Of a stretch of 38,490 bases of DNA, positions 16,658 through 24,486 are shown in pieces; the stretch's first letter is position 1; each line of letters begins with the position of its first letter. The DNA comes from CAYVSF01 sp046482855 (lineage in GTDB: Bacteria; Bacteroidota; Bacteroidia; Bacteroidales; UBA12077). Made by a program: the position numbers and the translations under genes. The DNA lies in assembly GCA_046482855.1 (NCBI GenBank), contig JAWOEH010000046.1:1-38490 (forward strand), read 5' to 3'. Below the pieces are notes generated by a model. The model saw only the letters and a program-made list of their open reading frames with translations. It searched no databases and was not told where the DNA came from.

Positions 16658-18328
16658 CTAAAATAAGCCACTAATATTCCCTTCGGCGTCGATATCAATT
16701 TTAACGGCGGAAGGTTCAGCAGGTAATCCCGGCATGCGCATAATGCTTCCTGTAATAGGGATAAGAAAACCGGCCCCGGAAGCGATCTCAATTTCGCGTA
16801 CTGTTACCACGAAATCCTTAGGTCTTCCCAGCAGTTCAGGATTATCGGATAAGGACTTTTGCGTTTTTGCCACACAAATTGGCAACTCGGAAAGCCCCAG
16901 ACTCTCTATCTTCTTCAAGTCGGCTTTCGCTTTCGACGTAAAATCAATAGCTGCAGCGCCATAAATTTTCTTAGCAAGCGTCTCTACTTTTCTGGGAACA
17001 TCCCACTTCCAATCATACATAGGTTTGTAGGGATTTTCACAGTTATCGGCTACAAACTTAACACGCTTAGCCAGCTCTTCGGCACCTTCGCCTCCTTTAC
17101 CCCACACATCGGCAATTACGGCATCAATACCTGTCTCCTCGCAACGCTTTTGAATAAAGTCAAGCTCCTCCTGCGTATCGGTAGCAAATTTATTAATCGC
17201 TACAACAGCACAAATATCAAAAGTTTTAATGTTTTCAATATGTTTTTCCAGGTTCTCGATACCCTTTTTCAAGGCTTCCATATTGGGCTCGTTCACTTTA
17301 TCTAAATCGGCCCCTCCGTGATATTTCAGGGCACGAGCTGTGGCAACAAGAACAACGGCCTTTGGCGACAAACCGGAATAACCACACTTAATATCGAAGA
17401 ATTTCTCGGCTCCCAGGTCAAACCCGAATCCTGCTTCTGTCACTACATAATCGGACATGCTCATGCCCATACGTGTGGCAATTACCGAATTGGTTCCCTG
17501 TGCAATATTGGCGAAGGGTCCCCCGTGAATAATGGCGGGCGTATTCTCAAGGGTTTGTACCAGGTTGGGTTTAATCGCATGCTTCAACAGGGCCGCCATG
17601 GCACCGTGTGCCTTCAGATCGCGTGCAAAAACAGGCTTCCTGTCGAAGGTATACCCAACAAAAATATTCCCGAGTTTTGTTTTAAGATCTTCCAAATCAT
17701 TTGCTAAGCACAAAATGGCCATTACTTCAGAGGCTGCAGTTATATCGAACCCGGTTTCACGGGGAGTGCCGGAGGTGCGCCCTCCAAGACCAATGACCGT
17801 CTTACGAAGCGACCGATCATTCATGTCCATCACTCGCTTCCAAAGCACAGTGCGAGGATCCAGTCCCAGGTTGTTTTTCTTCGCCTGAATATTGTTGTCA
17901 ATCATGGCCGCCAGCAGGTTATGTGCCTTCTCAATAGCGGCAAAATCACCGGTAAAATGGAGGTTTATATCTTCCATAGGCAACACTTGAGACATGCCGC
18001 CACCGGTTGCGCCGCCTTTAATACCAAATACCGGCCCTAAAGAAGGTTCCCGAAGCACAACACTACTATCAGCACCTATGCGGTTTAAGCCTTGCGACAA
18101 CCCTATTGACATAGTAGTTTTTCCCTCACCTGCAGGTGTTGGCGAGATGGCCGAAACCAAAATCAGATTACTTTTCTTTATCTTGTCGTAATCAATAAGC
18201 TTTAAAGGCAATTTGGCTTTGTACTTCCCATAAAGTTCCAAATCGTCGGCATCAATGCCAACGCGTTTTGCAATGTCAACTACAGGTTTTAGTGTAGCAC
18301 TTTTAGCAATATCAATATCCGATTTCAT
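16658..18328 (-). CDS. fhs: Formate-tetrahydrofolate ligase
   Basis: A 556-residue enzyme (usual length) that makes 10-formyl-tetrahydrofolate from formate, ATP and THF. Seen: the P-loop-like SPTPAGEGKTTMSIGLSQGL, REPSLGPVFGIKGGATGGG, a DINLHFTGDFAAI segment, and the C-terminal PITGSIMRMPGLP. The start at ATG 18328 (MKSDIDIAKSATLKPV) matches the family; a longer frame to 18415 would cross the leader inverted repeat and is rejected. It supplies one-carbon units for purine and formyl-Met synthesis, or runs in reverse during fermentation. No other folate gene is adjacent. Confidence 0.97.
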   Translation of the reverse strand: MKSDIDIAKSATLKPVVDIAKRVGIDADDLELYGKYKAKLPLKLIDYDKIKKSNLILVSAISPTPAGEGKTTMSIGLSQGLNRIGADSSVVLREPSLGPVFGIKGGATGGGMSQVLPMEDINLHFTGDFAAIEKAHNLLAAMIDNNIQAKKNNLGLDPRTVLWKRVMDMNDRSLRKTVIGLGGRTSGTPRETGFDITAASEVMAILCLANDLEDLKTKLGNIFVGYTFDRKPVFARDLKAHGAMAALLKHAIKPNLVQTLENTPAIIHGGPFANIAQGTNSVIATRMGMSMSDYVVTEAGFGFDLGAEKFFDIKCGYSGLSPKAVVLVATARALKYHGGADLDKVNEPNMEALKKGIENLEKHIENIKTFDICAVVAINKFATDTQEELDFIQKRCEETGIDAVIADVWGKGGEGAEELAKRVKFVADNCENPYKPMYDWKWDVPRKVETLAKKIYGAAAIDFTSKAKADLKKIESLGLSELPICVAKTQKSLSDNPELLGRPKDFVVTVREIEIASGAGFLIPITGSIMRMPGLPAEPSAVKIDIDAEGNISGLF

Positions 18329-18334
18329 GATGTA

Positions 18335-18376
18335 TATGTTATGTGGGTTAACGAAAACGTGTATTCCCATAACATA
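18335..18376 (-). promoter_or_regulatory. Inverted repeat in the fhs leader
   Basis: On the plus strand TATGTTAT plus GGG (18335-18342, 18345-18347) is matched by CCC plus ATAACATA (18366-18376), an 11-bp dyad interrupted only by a GT bulge and enclosing an 18-base loop. On the minus strand it would fold in the fhs leader and end 6 bases before the ATG. It could be an operator or an RNA hairpin that masks the start; which is unknown. It lacks a T-run, so it is unlikely to be the gldB terminator. Confidence 0.45.
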
Positions 18377-18438
18377 ACACACTCCTTTTTGTTCAGGCAA
18401 AACCCCACTTACCACTAACGGTCAACCTCTTACACATA

Positions 18439-19449
18439 TCAGGGTTTATAACGTGCATCCTGAAAGATCTTCGTATAATCATCCATAGCCATTAACATAG
18501 GAAGGGTAACATCGGCATTTTTATCCATAAAAGCCCCCACAATCTGTCGTCCCAAATAAATAATCGCTCGCCCAGGAGCCTCTTCCGGGAAGCCAGGAGT
18601 AAAGGGAGCCGGCTCGATGTATTTAGCAATGACCATATGACGTGTAGAAAAGAGCAACTCATGTTCAACCAGGTAATCCCACATAGCCCGTTGATTATTT
18701 TGGCACCATTTCAACTCCTGCGGCGTAAAACCATATTTTAAAGGTTCTTGGCCATAGGGCAAAAAGGCGTCCATTGCATATTGCATCATGCCTTGATACA
18801 CCATATGTGAAAGGACATTATCCACCGAATCGTTAAAAACAAATTCGGAACTCACCCAACCGCGGATAGCATCATAGGGAATCATATCCGGCTTCATGTT
18901 TTGTTGCATATAAGCCGGAAAGCCTAATTGCCCATAATACTCGCAATCGCTCCCTAAATACTTATCAAGGCCTATTCCCAGCAGGCTATCAGCCAATACA
19001 ATGGATTCATTGAACCCGCCCACATAGGAATACACCCTGGGCACGGCTCTCTCAGGAAAATAATACTTGTAATAACTAAATGCCGTGGAGAGCAAAGCCT
19101 CCTCTTCGTTTAAGGCAGAAAACGTCTCATCAACCTCTTCCTTCGCCTTAAGCACTGTTTCGTGTTGCAGAAATTTTGTCAACCGGTTTACATAATCTGC
19201 GTGATAGGGAGATCCTATTCGAATAATCTTATGGGAGTAAAGCTCCATAAACTCAGCATGATGTTGCAATAAGCTGGCTACATGTGCCTCCAGATTGTTA
19301 TCGGCACCCTCAAATATGATTTGATCAAGGCGCTCAATGTCTATAGATACCTCCTGCTCGTCCAGATCGCGCTCAAATGTATTTTTTTGTTTACAGGCGC
19401 CCAATAGCATTAAAAAAATCAGCACCCACAATATCTCTCGTTTTCTCAT
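18439..19449 (-). CDS. gldB: GldB-family lipoprotein
   Basis: A 336-residue lipoprotein: signal with lipobox LLGAC and lipid-modified Cys19, then a largely helical body. The start IDIERLDQIIFEG, the YSYVGGFNESIVLADSLLGIGLDKYLG segment and the late PGRAIIYLGRQIVGAFM are what I know from GldB proteins of Bacteroidota. GldB is needed for gliding in Flavobacterium, but homologues also occur in non-gliding members, so gliding is not implied. No gldC follows; fhs is 110 bases downstream. nadE lies nearby on the other strand, which I recall as a common neighbour of gldB. Confidence 0.85.
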   Translation of the reverse strand: MRKREILWVLIFLMLLGACKQKNTFERDLDEQEVSIDIERLDQIIFEGADNNLEAHVASLLQHHAEFMELYSHKIIRIGSPYHADYVNRLTKFLQHETVLKAKEEVDETFSALNEEEALLSTAFSYYKYYFPERAVPRVYSYVGGFNESIVLADSLLGIGLDKYLGSDCEYYGQLGFPAYMQQNMKPDMIPYDAIRGWVSSEFVFNDSVDNVLSHMVYQGMMQYAMDAFLPYGQEPLKYGFTPQELKWCQNNQRAMWDYLVEHELLFSTRHMVIAKYIEPAPFTPGFPEEAPGRAIIYLGRQIVGAFMDKNADVTLPMLMAMDDYTKIFQDARYKP

Positions 19450-19848
19450 AAACCTATTGCGTATTTACCCTATTAAACAGAATGAGTATGTTTTATGTTG
19501 TGCAACTAAACAAAACAAATTTTGCTTCTCATGCCGCAGACAAATATAATAAGTAGCCGGTAAATCAGAGAACCTTGAAAGAGATTTCACGCCTGGTTTC
19601 AAAAAAAACAAAAGACAAACCGGGTCTGATTTTTGTCTAATTAAGCTTTTGGGATAGGAACGAAATACAAACCTTTTTCGTTACTTTGTACAAAATACAA
19701 GCTAAAGAAGCCCGTTTAAAGAGTAAGAAAGTTGATCAAGACAAACAAAAGGCCGAAAAAAAGTCAATAACAACAACGAATAGGCAATAATTTTGTTAAT
19801 AATTTAACATAGCGTGCAAAACACAAGCGTATAAACAAACCTGGAAAG
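19450..19848. other. Divergent intergenic region between gldB and the PorT-like gene
   Basis: A 399-base AT-rich region without a gene. It holds the gldB -7 box at 19541-19548 and a 7-bp inverted repeat AGACAAA/TTTGTCT (19613-19619 and 19632-19638). A 10-bp palindrome TTTGTACAAA (19685-19694) overlaps a near-consensus -7 sequence (TACTTTG, one base short). A TTTG at 19658-19661 would sit about 20 bases upstream as its -33, giving a plausible promoter for the PorT-like gene with a leader of about 160 bases. Short frames here look spurious. Confidence 0.5.
19541..19548 (-). promoter_or_regulatory. -7 promoter box for gldB (TATATTTG)
   Basis: The minus strand reads TATATTTG, an exact TAnnTTTG match, about 92 bases upstream of the gldB ATG. 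No matching -33 element is evident. Confidence 0.4.
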
Positions 19849-20502
19849 ATGAAAAAAACACTTATTCTATTACTCCTTTCACTACTGCTCACCAATCTTT
19901 CGGCGCAAGAATTGCGCTTTTCAGTAGTGGCTGAGCCCCAGCTCACCTGGATGAAACCCGATGCAAAAAATGTTGCTTCGGAAGGCTCACGCTTCGGCAT
20001 TAATGTTGGCCTGCAAGTAGACAAGTTTTTTGCTCCCAACTACGCTCTCTCGTCGGGGATATCTATAGGAACTACAGGTGGCGAACTGCAATACGACGAT
20101 GAGCTTGTAGTAAAGATTCATGGCGACGACACCCAACTGCCGGCAGGAAGTGTAGTAACCTACAAACTTCAATACATAAATATACCTCTGGGGTTAAAAC
20201 TAAAAACCAATCCCATTGGCTATAGTACCTTCTATGCTCATTTAGGTTTATTGGGAGGTGTTAACATCAAAGCCACCGGCAATGCAAACTCCGATCTTTT
20301 AAGTGACGAAAACATCAGTGACGATATTCGATTACTAAAAATGGGCTATTTCATTGGCGGTGGAGTGGAGTATTCATTAGGGGGCGCCAGTTCCTTAATT
20401 ATTGGAATAAGTTACAACAATGGCTTCTCCGACATTACAAAACGAGAAAAAAACAAAGCAACCCTCAGTAATGTTGCATTACGGCTGGGTATATTATTTT
20501 AA
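19849..20502 (+). CDS. PorT-family outer-membrane beta-barrel protein
   Basis: A 217-residue protein with a signal peptide (about 1-19, ending NLSAQE). The rest is an alternating-strand pattern typical of small eight-strand barrels of the PorT/OMP_b-brl_2 group. Examples are LRFSVVAEPQLTW, FGINVGLQVDKFFA, YINIPLGLKLKT and the terminal LRLGILF ending in phenylalanine. The YxxIPLxLK segment is especially characteristic. The role is unknown; members range from porin-like proteins to secretion accessories. It precedes nadE by 21 bases on the same strand and may be co-transcribed. Confidence 0.85.
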   Translation: MKKTLILLLLSLLLTNLSAQELRFSVVAEPQLTWMKPDAKNVASEGSRFGINVGLQVDKFFAPNYALSSGISIGTTGGELQYDDELVVKIHGDDTQLPAGSVVTYKLQYINIPLGLKLKTNPIGYSTFYAHLGLLGGVNIKATGNANSDLLSDENISDDIRLLKMGYFIGGGVEYSLGGASSLIIGISYNNGFSDITKREKNKATLSNVALRLGILF

Positions 20503-20523
20503 CCGGGTATAAAAACGAAGGAT

Positions 20524-22179
20524 ATGAAAGTAGCATTGGCTCAGATCAATCCCCAAATTGGGCATTTCGAGTACAATAAGGACATTATCATCAACAACAT
20601 TGAACACGCCAAAAGTCAGCGTGTGGATCTGCTGATCTTCCCGGAATTAAGTATTTCCGGGTATCCACCCATGGACTTATTGGAACGCAGAAGTTTTACC
20701 GAGGAGTGTCAGAATGCCCTTGACGAAGTAATGGAACACACACAAGGCATCGGGGTGCTTATTGGCACACCTACATTTAATTACCACAAAAAAGGGAAAA
20801 ACCTCTACAACTCAGCCTTGTTGTTGCACGATGGGGAAATCAAATTTCAACAACACAAAACACTATTACCTACATACGATATTTTTGATGAATATCGCTA
20901 TTTCGAGCCTAATACAAAATTTCATGTTTATGAGTTTATGGGCAAGCGGTTAGCCATCACGATCTGTGAAGATCTTTGGGACTTTCAACCTTTCGACAAT
21001 GAGTTTACCAAACGCCATATGTACCAAGTTGCCCCCATGGAAAAACTCATTGATCAAAAACCGGATGTGATCATCAACATGGCAGCCTCCCCCTTTTCCT
21101 ACACCCGCGTTTGGGGGCGGAAAAATGTGTTCATCCGAAATGCAAAGCGCTATAATCTTCCGTTAATATCGGTTAACCAGGCAGGAGCACAAACCGAACT
21201 TATTTTCGATGGCAGTTCTCTGGTAGTAAATGCCGATGGCACCATTGCCGATGAATTGAAGTCGTTTGAAACCGATTTCCGGGTTTACGAATTTAGAGAC
21301 TTAGAAAAAGGCTTGTTGAGTAAACAGGAGGGACAAGAATCGGAAGTGATCCATAAAGTACACGATGCCCTGGTTGTAGGCATTCGTGATTATTTTCGAA
21401 AAATGGGCTTTTCAAAGGCTACACTGGGCCTCTCAGGAGGTATCGACTCGGCTGTAGCACTGGTATTAGCTCAGCGCGCTTTAGGTAGTGAGAACCTGAG
21501 CGTACTGCTTCTGCCGTCCCAATTCTCCTCTCAACACTCCATTGACGATGCTATTGCATTGGCAAAAAACCTGGGCGTTGAGTACGAAACCATAAACATT
21601 CAAGCTGTTGTGGAGGCTTTCGAAGAATCCCTGTCACCCTTGTTTAAAGATGCCCCGCGCGATGTTACAGAAGAGAACCTGCAGGCTCGTGCCCGTGGCA
21701 CTTTGCTTATGGCTCTATCAAACAAATACGGACACATCTTGCTAAACACATCCAACAAAAGTGAAAGTGCAGTGGGCTATACCACTCTCTATGGCGACAT
21801 GAACGGCGGTCTCTCAGTATTAGGCGATGTATACAAAACCGATGTATACCGATTGGCTCGATTTATCAACCGTGAGCAGGAAATCATTCCGAACCATACA
21901 ATCAACAAGCCTCCCAGCGCCGAATTGAGGCCCGATCAGCAGGACTCCGATACATTGCCTCCTTATGATATTCTTGATAAGATCCTGTTCAACTATGTTG
22001 AACTACAGAAAAGTGAAGAAGAAATAGCTGCTGAGGGTATCGAATTGGAAATGATCCGCAAAGTTTTGCGTTTGGTTAACAACTCGGAATATAAACGCTA
22101 CCAGGCCCCGCCCATTTTACGCATCTCGTCTAAAGCATTTGGCAGTGGACGAAGAATGCCTATAGTAGCCAAATATTAG
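20524..22179 (+). CDS. nadE: Glutamine-dependent NAD+ synthetase
   Basis: A 551-residue two-domain enzyme for the last step of NAD+ synthesis, amidating deamido-NAD+ with ammonia released from glutamine. The N-terminal nitrilase-type glutaminase shows the E41 (FPELSISGYPP), K112 (HKTLLPTYDIFDEYRYF) and C148 (ITICEDLWDF) triad. The C-terminal synthetase has the pyrophosphate loop SGGIDS at 304-309 and the TSNKSE segment. The length matches the shorter bacterial glutamine-dependent type. It is followed by a separately promoted Crp/Fnr gene. Confidence 0.97.
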   Translation: MKVALAQINPQIGHFEYNKDIIINNIEHAKSQRVDLLIFPELSISGYPPMDLLERRSFTEECQNALDEVMEHTQGIGVLIGTPTFNYHKKGKNLYNSALLLHDGEIKFQQHKTLLPTYDIFDEYRYFEPNTKFHVYEFMGKRLAITICEDLWDFQPFDNEFTKRHMYQVAPMEKLIDQKPDVIINMAASPFSYTRVWGRKNVFIRNAKRYNLPLISVNQAGAQTELIFDGSSLVVNADGTIADELKSFETDFRVYEFRDLEKGLLSKQEGQESEVIHKVHDALVVGIRDYFRKMGFSKATLGLSGGIDSAVALVLAQRALGSENLSVLLLPSQFSSQHSIDDAIALAKNLGVEYETINIQAVVEAFEESLSPLFKDAPRDVTEENLQARARGTLLMALSNKYGHILLNTSNKSESAVGYTTLYGDMNGGLSVLGDVYKTDVYRLARFINREQEIIPNHTINKPPSAELRPDQQDSDTLPPYDILDKILFNYVELQKSEEEIAAEGIELEMIRKVLRLVNNSEYKRYQAPPILRISSKAFGSGRRMPIVAKY

Positions 22180-22252
22180 GATAATCAGAAGGTTCGGTTT
22201 CGGTAAGGGAAGAAGAAGAACATGCCTTCATTAAAAATTCAAAATAATGCCC

Positions 22253-22260
22253 TATATTTG
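22253..22260 (+). promoter_or_regulatory. -7 promoter box for the Crp/Fnr gene (TATATTTG)
   Basis: TATATTTG followed by C matches the Bacteroidota TAnnTTTG element exactly and lies 59 bases before the ATG of the Crp/Fnr regulator. The sequence between nadE and this box holds no clear -33 TTTG. Confidence 0.5.
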
Positions 22261-22319
22261 CATCGGTATTTAATGCATGTTTTACAACATATTATAGTCA
22301 CGATTAATAAGCCTGAGAA

Positions 22320-23015
22320 ATGATCAATGATGAGTGCCACAATATTATTGACAGTAAGATGTCGGTGTTTAGCGTCCTTACACCACAACAAAAGGACCTA
22401 TTGAAAAACAACAGCACCTGTACAAAATACAAGAAAAATGAGATCATTTATAAAGAGGGGGACAAACCCTCAGGACTGATCTGCTTATCCAGTGGAAAGG
22501 TAAAAATATTCAAAGAAGGCGTTGGCGGACGTGAGCAAATTGTTCGCATGGCCAAACCTGTAGGGTTTATAGGGTATCGGGCACTTTTTGCCGAAGAGAA
22601 CTACCTGGCCTCGGCAGTTGCCATCGAAGACAGTGTGATCTGTACGATTGAAAAAAAGGCCCTGGCGCGCCTTTTGGGAGAAAACGCGGAGCTTTCGATG
22701 AATATCATCAAATCCTTAGCCTCCGAGTTAGGCTTCTCCAATACACGGACAGTCACCCTTACACAAAAGCATATTCGCGGACGCCTGGCCGAATCGCTCA
22801 TCTTCCTAAAGGACACTTATGGCTTCGAAGAAGATGGCGAAACCATCAAGGTGTATTTGTCGCGCGAAGACATTGCCAACTTATCCAACATGACCACCTC
22901 CAATGCGATACGAACCCTCTCGGCATTTGCCAGTGAAGAAATTATAACACTGGAAGGACGAAAAATACAAGTTAAAGACATGAAAGGACTGGAGCGCATC
23001 AGCGAAATGGGCTAG
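22320..23015 (+). CDS. Crp/Fnr-family transcriptional regulator
   Basis: A 231-residue DNA-binding regulator. Residues about 20-120 form the cyclic-nucleotide-type beta-roll (EIIYKEGDKPSGLICLSSGKV, then GFIGYRALFAEENYLASAVAIED). A dimerisation helix follows, and then a winged helix with recognition segment SREDIANLSNMTTSNAIRTL at 181-200. The cysteines (6, 34, 55, 108) are not spaced like FNR's iron-sulfur ligands, and the cAMP-binding arginine motif is not evident. The signal is unknown: oxygen, redox or another ligand are possible. It has its own -7 box and is closed by a strong terminator. Confidence 0.93.
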   Translation: MINDECHNIIDSKMSVFSVLTPQQKDLLKNNSTCTKYKKNEIIYKEGDKPSGLICLSSGKVKIFKEGVGGREQIVRMAKPVGFIGYRALFAEENYLASAVAIEDSVICTIEKKALARLLGENAELSMNIIKSLASELGFSNTRTVTLTQKHIRGRLAESLIFLKDTYGFEEDGETIKVYLSREDIANLSNMTTSNAIRTLSAFASEEIITLEGRKIQVKDMKGLERISEMG

Positions 23016-23033
23016 CGTTTAATTACTGATATA

Positions 23034-23063
23034 GAGGCAGCCTTTGACAGGCTGCCTTCTTCT
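23034..23063 (+). terminator. Intrinsic terminator of the Crp/Fnr gene
   Basis: A perfect 9-bp stem, AGGCAGCCT (23035-23043) with AGGCTGCCT (23049-23057), around TTGAC, followed by the T-rich TCTTCTTT. It stands 19 bases after the stop of the Crp/Fnr gene and just before the stop of the converging serine hydrolase. Confidence 0.85.
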
Positions 23064-24269
23064 TTAGCTAAAATTACCTATCGACTCTTCAAGCGCGGCA
23101 AGTTCCGGTGGTTGATTCCGAAAAAGAATATCTTCTATTTCGTTAATTATGCGTGTATTTCCCGGTTTATTGGTATTATTCAGGATAATTACAGTAGCTT
23201 TCTCATCCACATAGCGGTGAATACCCGTACGAAAGCCATTCCATTTACCATTGTGGTAAACAACATGCCCCATTTCATCTTGCTGTAACCGAAAGCCAAA
23301 GCCATAGCGCATGGGATATTTATTATGCAGCACCAAGGGGGAAAAAGCCTCTTTCAAGGTCTCCTCTGTTACCAACACATTGGCATACAAAGCTTGATCC
23401 CACTTATAAAGATCCACCAGCGAAGCATAAATCCCCTTATCTCCTACAGCTCCATCATTCACTGTACCGGGAATTTCGCGGTATCCGCGTCCGTATCGGC
23501 GATATCCTCTGGCTCCTACGGCTTCCTGACCATCGGAGGCACTGAAGACGTAACTGTTATTCATGCCCAGAGGCTGAAAAATATACTCCTGAATAAACGT
23601 GCCAAAACGCATTTGTGACGCCTTCTCAACAATGGCAGCCAATACCACATAATTGGTATTTGAATAGTTAAACCGACTACCAGGGCGAAAATAGAGAGAC
23701 ACTTCTTCGCGAGCCAGCAGATCCATAACCTGTTGGTTGGTGGGGGGCGTTGGCTTATTCCATTTGTGTTCAGTGAGCCAGAAATAATTGGGCAACCCCG
23801 CACTATGATTCAACAGCATACGTATGGTCACCCCCTTATAAGGGAATGAGGGAATAAATCGCTGCACTGTATCCTCATAGGAGATCTTACCTTGCTCCTT
23901 CAGCATCATAATGGCCATAGCCGTAAATTGCTTACTAACCGATGCCAACTGAAAAGGGGTATTCTCCGTAATCTTACGGTGACGCCGAAAATCGGCATAG
24001 CCATAAGTTTCGGAATAGATAGGCACCCCCTTCACGGCTACCAGAAGTGCCCCATTAAACCAGGGCCGCGCTTTCATCAGGGAGTCAATTTTCTCCACCT
24101 TTTGCACATAAAATAAACTCCGGATATCCATCTTCAAATCTTCCGGAATAGTCGTTTCGTTTGGAGGTGTTGTAGCACCCTGCAAGCCGTAGTCCTTCCA
24201 CATCAACAAAACCATAACAACGGCCAGTAGTAAAGCAAATCCTCGTCGAAAATTTCGATGCATTACCAT
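23064..24269 (-). CDS. Beta-lactamase-family serine hydrolase
   Basis: A 401-residue exported or anchored protein: one N-terminal hydrophobic helix (about 10-23) and then a class C/penicillin-binding-like domain. The SxxK nucleophile motif is S110-V-S-K113, the YxN motif is Y202-S203-N204 (FNYSNTNYV), and the third motif reads HNG in YHNGKWNG. This family includes D-aminopeptidases, esterases and PBP-like proteins. Antibiotic resistance should not be assumed. It is 217 bases downstream of murF-alr on the same strand, so a cell-wall role is plausible but unproven. Confidence 0.9.
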   Translation of the reverse strand: MVMHRNFRRGFALLLAVVMVLLMWKDYGLQGATTPPNETTIPEDLKMDIRSLFYVQKVEKIDSLMKARPWFNGALLVAVKGVPIYSETYGYADFRRHRKITENTPFQLASVSKQFTAMAIMMLKEQGKISYEDTVQRFIPSFPYKGVTIRMLLNHSAGLPNYFWLTEHKWNKPTPPTNQQVMDLLAREEVSLYFRPGSRFNYSNTNYVVLAAIVEKASQMRFGTFIQEYIFQPLGMNNSYVFSASDGQEAVGARGYRRYGRGYREIPGTVNDGAVGDKGIYASLVDLYKWDQALYANVLVTEETLKEAFSPLVLHNKYPMRYGFGFRLQQDEMGHVVYHNGKWNGFRTGIHRYVDEKATVIILNNTNKPGNTRIINEIEDILFRNQPPELAALEESIGNFS

Positions 24270-24486
24270 AAATCATTCACTAATCAATTCGGGGCGAAAA
24301 ATAAGACCTTTCTACGAAGAATACAAACCCTTGCCCTATTCATTTCCTTTACCAGGCGTCTCTTTCCGTGCATAAACCGTTATAAATGCGAATCTTACAA
24401 CCGTTGCAGGCTAAATACAGTAAGCCCTGAGTGGGTTTTTAACACCTGAGTGATACACAACCTCTTACCCATACAAATTGTTCATA

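Noticed and set aside
18329..18415. N-terminal extension of formate-tetrahydrofolate ligase
   Set aside because: It lies upstream of the conserved start and crosses the inverted repeat; the family begins at MKSDIDIA.
22320..23015. Oxygen sensor with FNR-type iron-sulfur cluster
   Set aside because: Four cysteines exist but not in the N-terminal spacing that binds the FNR cluster.
23064..24269. Antibiotic-resistance beta-lactamase
   Set aside because: The motifs fit the broad serine hydrolase/PBP-like family and nothing singles out true beta-lactamase activity.
24426..24452. Direct repeat CCTGAGTG, two copies 11 bases apart
   Set aside because: An 8-base direct repeat alone in AT-rich spacer is easily due to chance, and it forms no hairpin or known site.
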